Source: Sterolibacterium sp964500605
GTDB taxonomy: Bacteria; Pseudomonadota; Gammaproteobacteria; Burkholderiales; Rhodocyclaceae
Direction: 5' to 3'
DNA length: 64,000 bases
Assembly (NCBI GenBank): GCA_964500605.1
Contig: CAZCOS010000002.1
Span: 1-64,000 of the forward strand
The position numbers and the translations under genes were made by a program. The notes under the pieces are model-generated. The model was not told the origin of the DNA. It made no database searches and was given only the letters and a program-made list of their open reading frames with translations. Position 1 is the stretch's first letter. The number at the start of each line of letters is the position of its first letter. Below are positions 61,667 to 64,000 of the stretch, one piece after another.

Positions 61667-62075
61667 CGGGGATCAGACGTGTTCCGCCGAGACGATCGTG
61701 AAGGAACTGATTTTCACGATCCAAAAGTGCCCAGAGGAGGCCAAGCCCGGCCAGGAGGAAGGAAATCCAGGCCAGCAGGTGGCGTGTGGCCGCACGGGAA
61801 AGGCTGACCGGTTTGCCGGAGGAGGCGTCGATAAGCCGGATTTTCCAGGTTTTCATCGCCAGTGTTTGGCCCATGTGCCAGAAGCCGATGAAATATGTGG
61901 CCAGAACAGCCATGAAATGGAGTTGTACGGCCCAGGGTGGGGCTGAGTGATGGGCGTACATGGCGTAAAGCGTCTGGGGAAGCAAAACCAGCGCAGCGAC
62001 GACCGCAGTAAGTAGCAGGGTTTCGTAGAGCATGCTTGCCAAGCGACGAAACAAACCAGGTGCCTGATATTTCAT
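61602..62075 (-). CDS. RDD-family membrane protein
   Basis: 157 residues with the Arg/Asp pattern RRLASMLYETLLL near the N-terminus, three to four membrane helices, and GQTLAMKTWKIRLID, typical of RDD proteins. Function unknown for most; some are ion transporters. The Pro/Ser/Thr tail overlaps the end of lptG by 65 bases. It follows DUF3106 on the same strand by 15 bases. Confidence 0.88.
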   Translation of the reverse strand: MKYQAPGLFRRLASMLYETLLLTAVVAALVLLPQTLYAMYAHHSAPPWAVQLHFMAVLATYFIGFWHMGQTLAMKTWKIRLIDASSGKPVSLSRAATRHLLAWISFLLAGLGLLWALLDRENQFLHDRLGGTRLIPVSDAPSTTTSPPPPPKTSHSA

Positions 62076-62090
62076 GAAACCCGGTGAAAA

Positions 62091-62726
62091 TCAAGGGGTT
62101 GTGCGAGGCGGTGTTGCCGAGTTGTTCGTCACTGCAGGGGCTATGCCTGGTTGGGTCAAGCCCGGTGGCAGTGATGGAGCCGGAGCGATTACGGAAGCTG
62201 GAACGCTCTGGGGTTGCGCAGTGGTAGCTTGTGTTTTTTCAGGTGGGCGGGGTGCAGGACGTTTTTCTGCAGCTTTCACGCGGGACTGCTGTCGCAGACG
62301 TTCTTTTTCAGCTTCGGGCAGTTCTTTGTACTCCTGCCATTTTTGCTTGAGCGCGGCGCGTTCTTCGGGGGGGGCTTTCTGGAGCGTTTTGAAGCGTTCG
62401 CGAATCTGATTGCGATCGGCTGCACTGAGATTGGCCCAGTCTCGCATACGACGTTGGATGCGTTGTTGTTCATTGGCACTCAGCTTGGGGTAACGCTGGG
62501 CGATGCCTAGCCATTTTTTGCGGCGGAAGTTTTCCATCTGGTCCCATTCATTGGCCAGAGGTTGCAAAATCTCACGTTGTTTTTCCGTGAGTTCCATCCA
62601 GTCCGGTTCGGAAAGCGGCAGGAGCAGCGTCGCATGCGCCGGGAATGAGAGCAGACAAACTGCAAGCAACAGGCTTATTCCTGCGGCAATGCGGTGTCGG
62701 ATGCGGAATGAGGATGTTCGAGCCAT
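62091..62726 (-). CDS. DUF3106 periplasmic protein
   Basis: 211 residues with a signal peptide (AAGISLLLAVCLLSFPAHA) and a highly charged helical body: EKQREILQPLANEWDQM, RRKKWLGIAQRYPKL and EERAALKQKWQEYKEL, the DUF3106 pattern. The C-terminal 50 residues are Pro/Ala-rich. The position after the sigma factor and DUF3619 suggests it may be a target or sensor of that regulon; no activity is known. Confidence 0.88.
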   Translation of the reverse strand: MARTSSFRIRHRIAAGISLLLAVCLLSFPAHATLLLPLSEPDWMELTEKQREILQPLANEWDQMENFRRKKWLGIAQRYPKLSANEQQRIQRRMRDWANLSAADRNQIRERFKTLQKAPPEERAALKQKWQEYKELPEAEKERLRQQSRVKAAEKRPAPRPPEKTQATTAQPQSVPASVIAPAPSLPPGLTQPGIAPAVTNNSATPPRTTP

Positions 62727-63133
62727 GTGTGAAAGCCGTGGTCGAGGTAGGCATTGATCGGTAGGTCATCAGCCAGCAGGGCACTGTCGATTTCTTCGTT
62801 TTCTTCGGCTTGTTGCAGGTTGTTCCAGTAATAACTGCCCAAAACGCCGCCTGTCAGAGCCAGTAAGGTGAGTAGCGTACGGGCATAAGGCATAAAGCCT
62901 TGTTGAATCGTTTGCCCGATCCCGGCCAGGCTGAGACGGGTGACGGTGAGTGCGACTTTCTGATGAGCCAGAGCGCGTTGCCGAGCTTGCATGAGCTTGT
63001 TGAGTGTCAAAGCATCGATGTGGCCGAGGCTTTGGTCAAGGCGATGCTTCAGCCGATAGGCAATCTGTTGTTCGTCGTGTTCAATAGACTTGGCGTGGTC
63101 GCCGAGGCTGTTTGGTTGATGGTTGTTGTTCAT
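62675..63133 (-). CDS. DUF3619 membrane protein, putative regulator of the adjacent sigma factor
   Basis: 152 residues from ATG 63133 (MNNNHQPNSL), overlapping the sigma-factor stop by ATGA. A cytoplasmic helical domain of about 80 residues precedes one membrane helix (LLTLLALTGGVLGSYYW, about 89-105). This topology and position are those of anti-sigma factors, but the family is only annotated as DUF3619. It overlaps the start of DUF3106 by 52 bases. Confidence 0.82.
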   Translation of the reverse strand: MNNNHQPNSLGDHAKSIEHDEQQIAYRLKHRLDQSLGHIDALTLNKLMQARQRALAHQKVALTVTRLSLAGIGQTIQQGFMPYARTLLTLLALTGGVLGSYYWNNLQQAEENEEIDSALLADDLPINAYLDHGFHTWLEHPHSASDTALPQE

Positions 63134-63696
63134 GGTTCGATCCCTTTCAGTCGGAGGGCTGCAGCCAGTGTGTGCGTGGCCCGTGAACAGTGTGTCTTGA
63201 CGCTGCCCTCCGAACATCCCATGGCGTTTGCCGTTTCGGCGATGTCCATGTCTTCCCAGTAACGCATGAGGAAGGCTTCGCGTTGACGTGGTGGCAGCTT
63301 TTCGATTTCCTTTTCAATGATAGCGACGACTTGTGATTGTTCCAGGCTGGCGTGAGGGGACAGGATGGGGTTGTTTTCGACCACCATGGTGTCGAGTGGG
63401 TCGTAGTCTTCCTCTTCTTCGTGTTGCTTGGGGGTGAGCGCGGAGAGTAGCGTGGTCCAGATGGAGCGAATTTTCTGGCGGCGATAGAAGTCGCGGATGG
63501 TGTTTTGCAGGATGCGCTGGAACAGCATCGGTAATTCATTGGTCGGCCGATCTCCATAGCTCTCGGTCAACTTGAGCATGGAATCCTGAACAATATCAAG
63601 GGCCTGTTCTTCGTTTTGCACGGCAAACAGGGCTTGCTTGAAGGCACGACGTTCTACATCTGCAAGAAAGTCGGAAAGTTCGGTGCGGGTAGCCAG
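63130..63696 (-). CDS. RNA polymerase sigma-70 family factor (ECF-like), CTG start likely
   Basis: Sigma factor with region 2 (VQDSMLKLTESYGDRPTNELPMLFQRILQNTIRDFYRR, in pieces) and region 4 (LPPRQREAFLMRYWEDMDIAETANAMGCSEGSVKTH). Homologues begin with a segment like ELSDFLADVERRAFKQALF, which is encoded here upstream of the first GTG (63621). No ATG, GTG or TTG is in frame there; CTG at 63696 with GAGG upstream is the best candidate and gives 188 residues. A start at GTG 63621 would delete the start of region 2. Coupled to DUF3619 by ATGA. Confidence 0.85.
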   Translation of the reverse strand: MATRTELSDFLADVERRAFKQALFAVQNEEQALDIVQDSMLKLTESYGDRPTNELPMLFQRILQNTIRDFYRRQKIRSIWTTLLSALTPKQHEEEEDYDPLDTMVVENNPILSPHASLEQSQVVAIIEKEIEKLPPRQREAFLMRYWEDMDIAETANAMGCSEGSVKTHCSRATHTLAAALRLKGIEP

Positions 63697-63798
63697 AAGG
63701 GGCCTCGAAAAGAAGAGCGGAACGCGGCAGAGCCGGGCATTAGGGCCGGGTGTCGGGCGGTTCCGGTGATGAAATAAAAACCCTGCTGACGTAATATC

Positions 63799-63827
63799 TT
63801 GACCAAACGCGCGTCAGCCAGTAATGT
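63799..63827 (+). promoter_or_regulatory. Sigma-70 promoter of the acetolactate synthase gene
   Basis: TTGACC (63799-63804), 17-base spacer, TAATGT (63822-63827); predicted start near 63834, 31 bases before the ATG. Good match to the consensus. Confidence 0.65.
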
Positions 63828-63864
63828 TGCACGTTTTACGAATTACTGAGTTCTGGGAATCAAG

Positions 63865-64000
63865 ATGCTCTTGACGGGTGCAGAAATTGTAATGAAGTGC
63901 TTGCAGGAAGAAAAAGTCGATTATATCTTCGGCTATCCTGGCGGCGCAGTTTTGTTTCTTTACGACGAATTGTTCAAGCAGGACAAGATCAAGCATATTC
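63865..64000 (+). CDS. ilvB: Acetolactate synthase large subunit, N-terminal part (runs off window)
   Basis: First 45 residues of the ThDP enzyme that begins branched-chain amino acid synthesis. TGAEIVMKCLQEEKVDYIFG then YPGGAVLFLYDEL is the conserved N-terminus, including the glutamate of the ThDP site further on (not reached). Could equally be named ilvI. Its placement divergent from the sigma-DUF3619-DUF3106-RDD string is common in Betaproteobacteria. Confidence 0.93.
   Translation, partial: MLLTGAEIVMKCLQEEKVDYIFGYPGGAVLFLYDELFKQDKIKHI

Noticed and set aside
63121..63150. tRNA-like GGTTCGATCC string
   Set aside because: It lies within the coding overlap of the sigma factor and DUF3619, with no cloverleaf around it.
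1..64000. CRISPR arrays, prophage or complete insertion sequence
   Set aside because: No regularly spaced repeats, no phage structural genes and no transposase frame were found; only non-coding MITEs and small repeats.

Overview
The window is ordinary chromosomal DNA of a betaproteobacterium; synteny and families suggest a member or relative of Nitrosomonadales, but no rRNA or tRNA gene is present to prove it. The pointers are the alaC-hom-thrC order, a DksA-type regulator beside kup, the lptF/lptG-pepA-holC block, and the chain ilvB / sigma factor / DUF3619 / DUF3106 / RDD at the right end, which is typical of Betaproteobacteria. Coding density is high, many genes overlap by ATGA or GTGA, and there is no prophage, CRISPR array or complete insertion sequence.

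Layout. 0-6.4 kb: alanine-type aminotransferase (partial), homoserine dehydrogenase, threonine synthase, a CDF metal exporter, an SDR oxidoreductase, and ispD-ispF of the MEP isoprenoid pathway. 6.6-10.4 kb: a cyclic-di-GMP module (PAS/GGDEF/EAL protein with an altered GGDKF site, a small acidic protein, an HDOD protein). 10.4-16.6 kb: parE, folE2, dxs, ispA, xseB. 16.6-19.2 kb: a 207-bp MITE with perfect target duplications, a DUF465 protein, cheR, a CheB lacking a receiver domain, dksA. 19.3-24.2 kb: kup and a two-gene carboxynorspermidine-type polyamine operon preceded by a short leader reading frame. 24.3-30.3 kb: lipoprotein, purN, a DUF3108 protein, rsmB, a PLD-like lipoprotein and a MscS-type channel, mostly overlapping.

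30.5-45.9 kb is a chemotaxis and flagellar supercluster: cheV, cheV, cheY, cheZ, cheA, flhB, flhA, a newly noticed 37-codon ORF, flhF, flhG, fliA, motC, motD, and on the other strand flgN and flgM. A good sigma-28 promoter precedes flgM, so FliA and its anti-sigma factor are encoded within 4 kb of each other. A second copy of the MITE lies just upstream of that promoter. 46.4-48.7 kb holds a BepA-like protease, moaC and a TusA-like protein. 49-56.5 kb is an MSHA-type pilus cluster (mshC-, mshD-, mshO-, mshP- and mshQ-like). The 1530-residue MshQ-like protein contains an 11-G homopolymer, a candidate phase-variation switch. 56.7-64 kb carries holC, pepA, lptF, lptG, RDD, DUF3106, DUF3619, a sigma factor whose family-consistent start appears to be CTG, and the beginning of acetolactate synthase.

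The items most worth following up are the MITE pair, the G11 tract in mshQ, the coupled small ORF between flhA and flhF, the leader ORF of nspC, the CTG start of the sigma factor, the dispersed repeats (one of which supplies the leader of a prepilin), and the unusual chemotaxis parts list. No wholly new multi-gene system could be established from the sequence alone.
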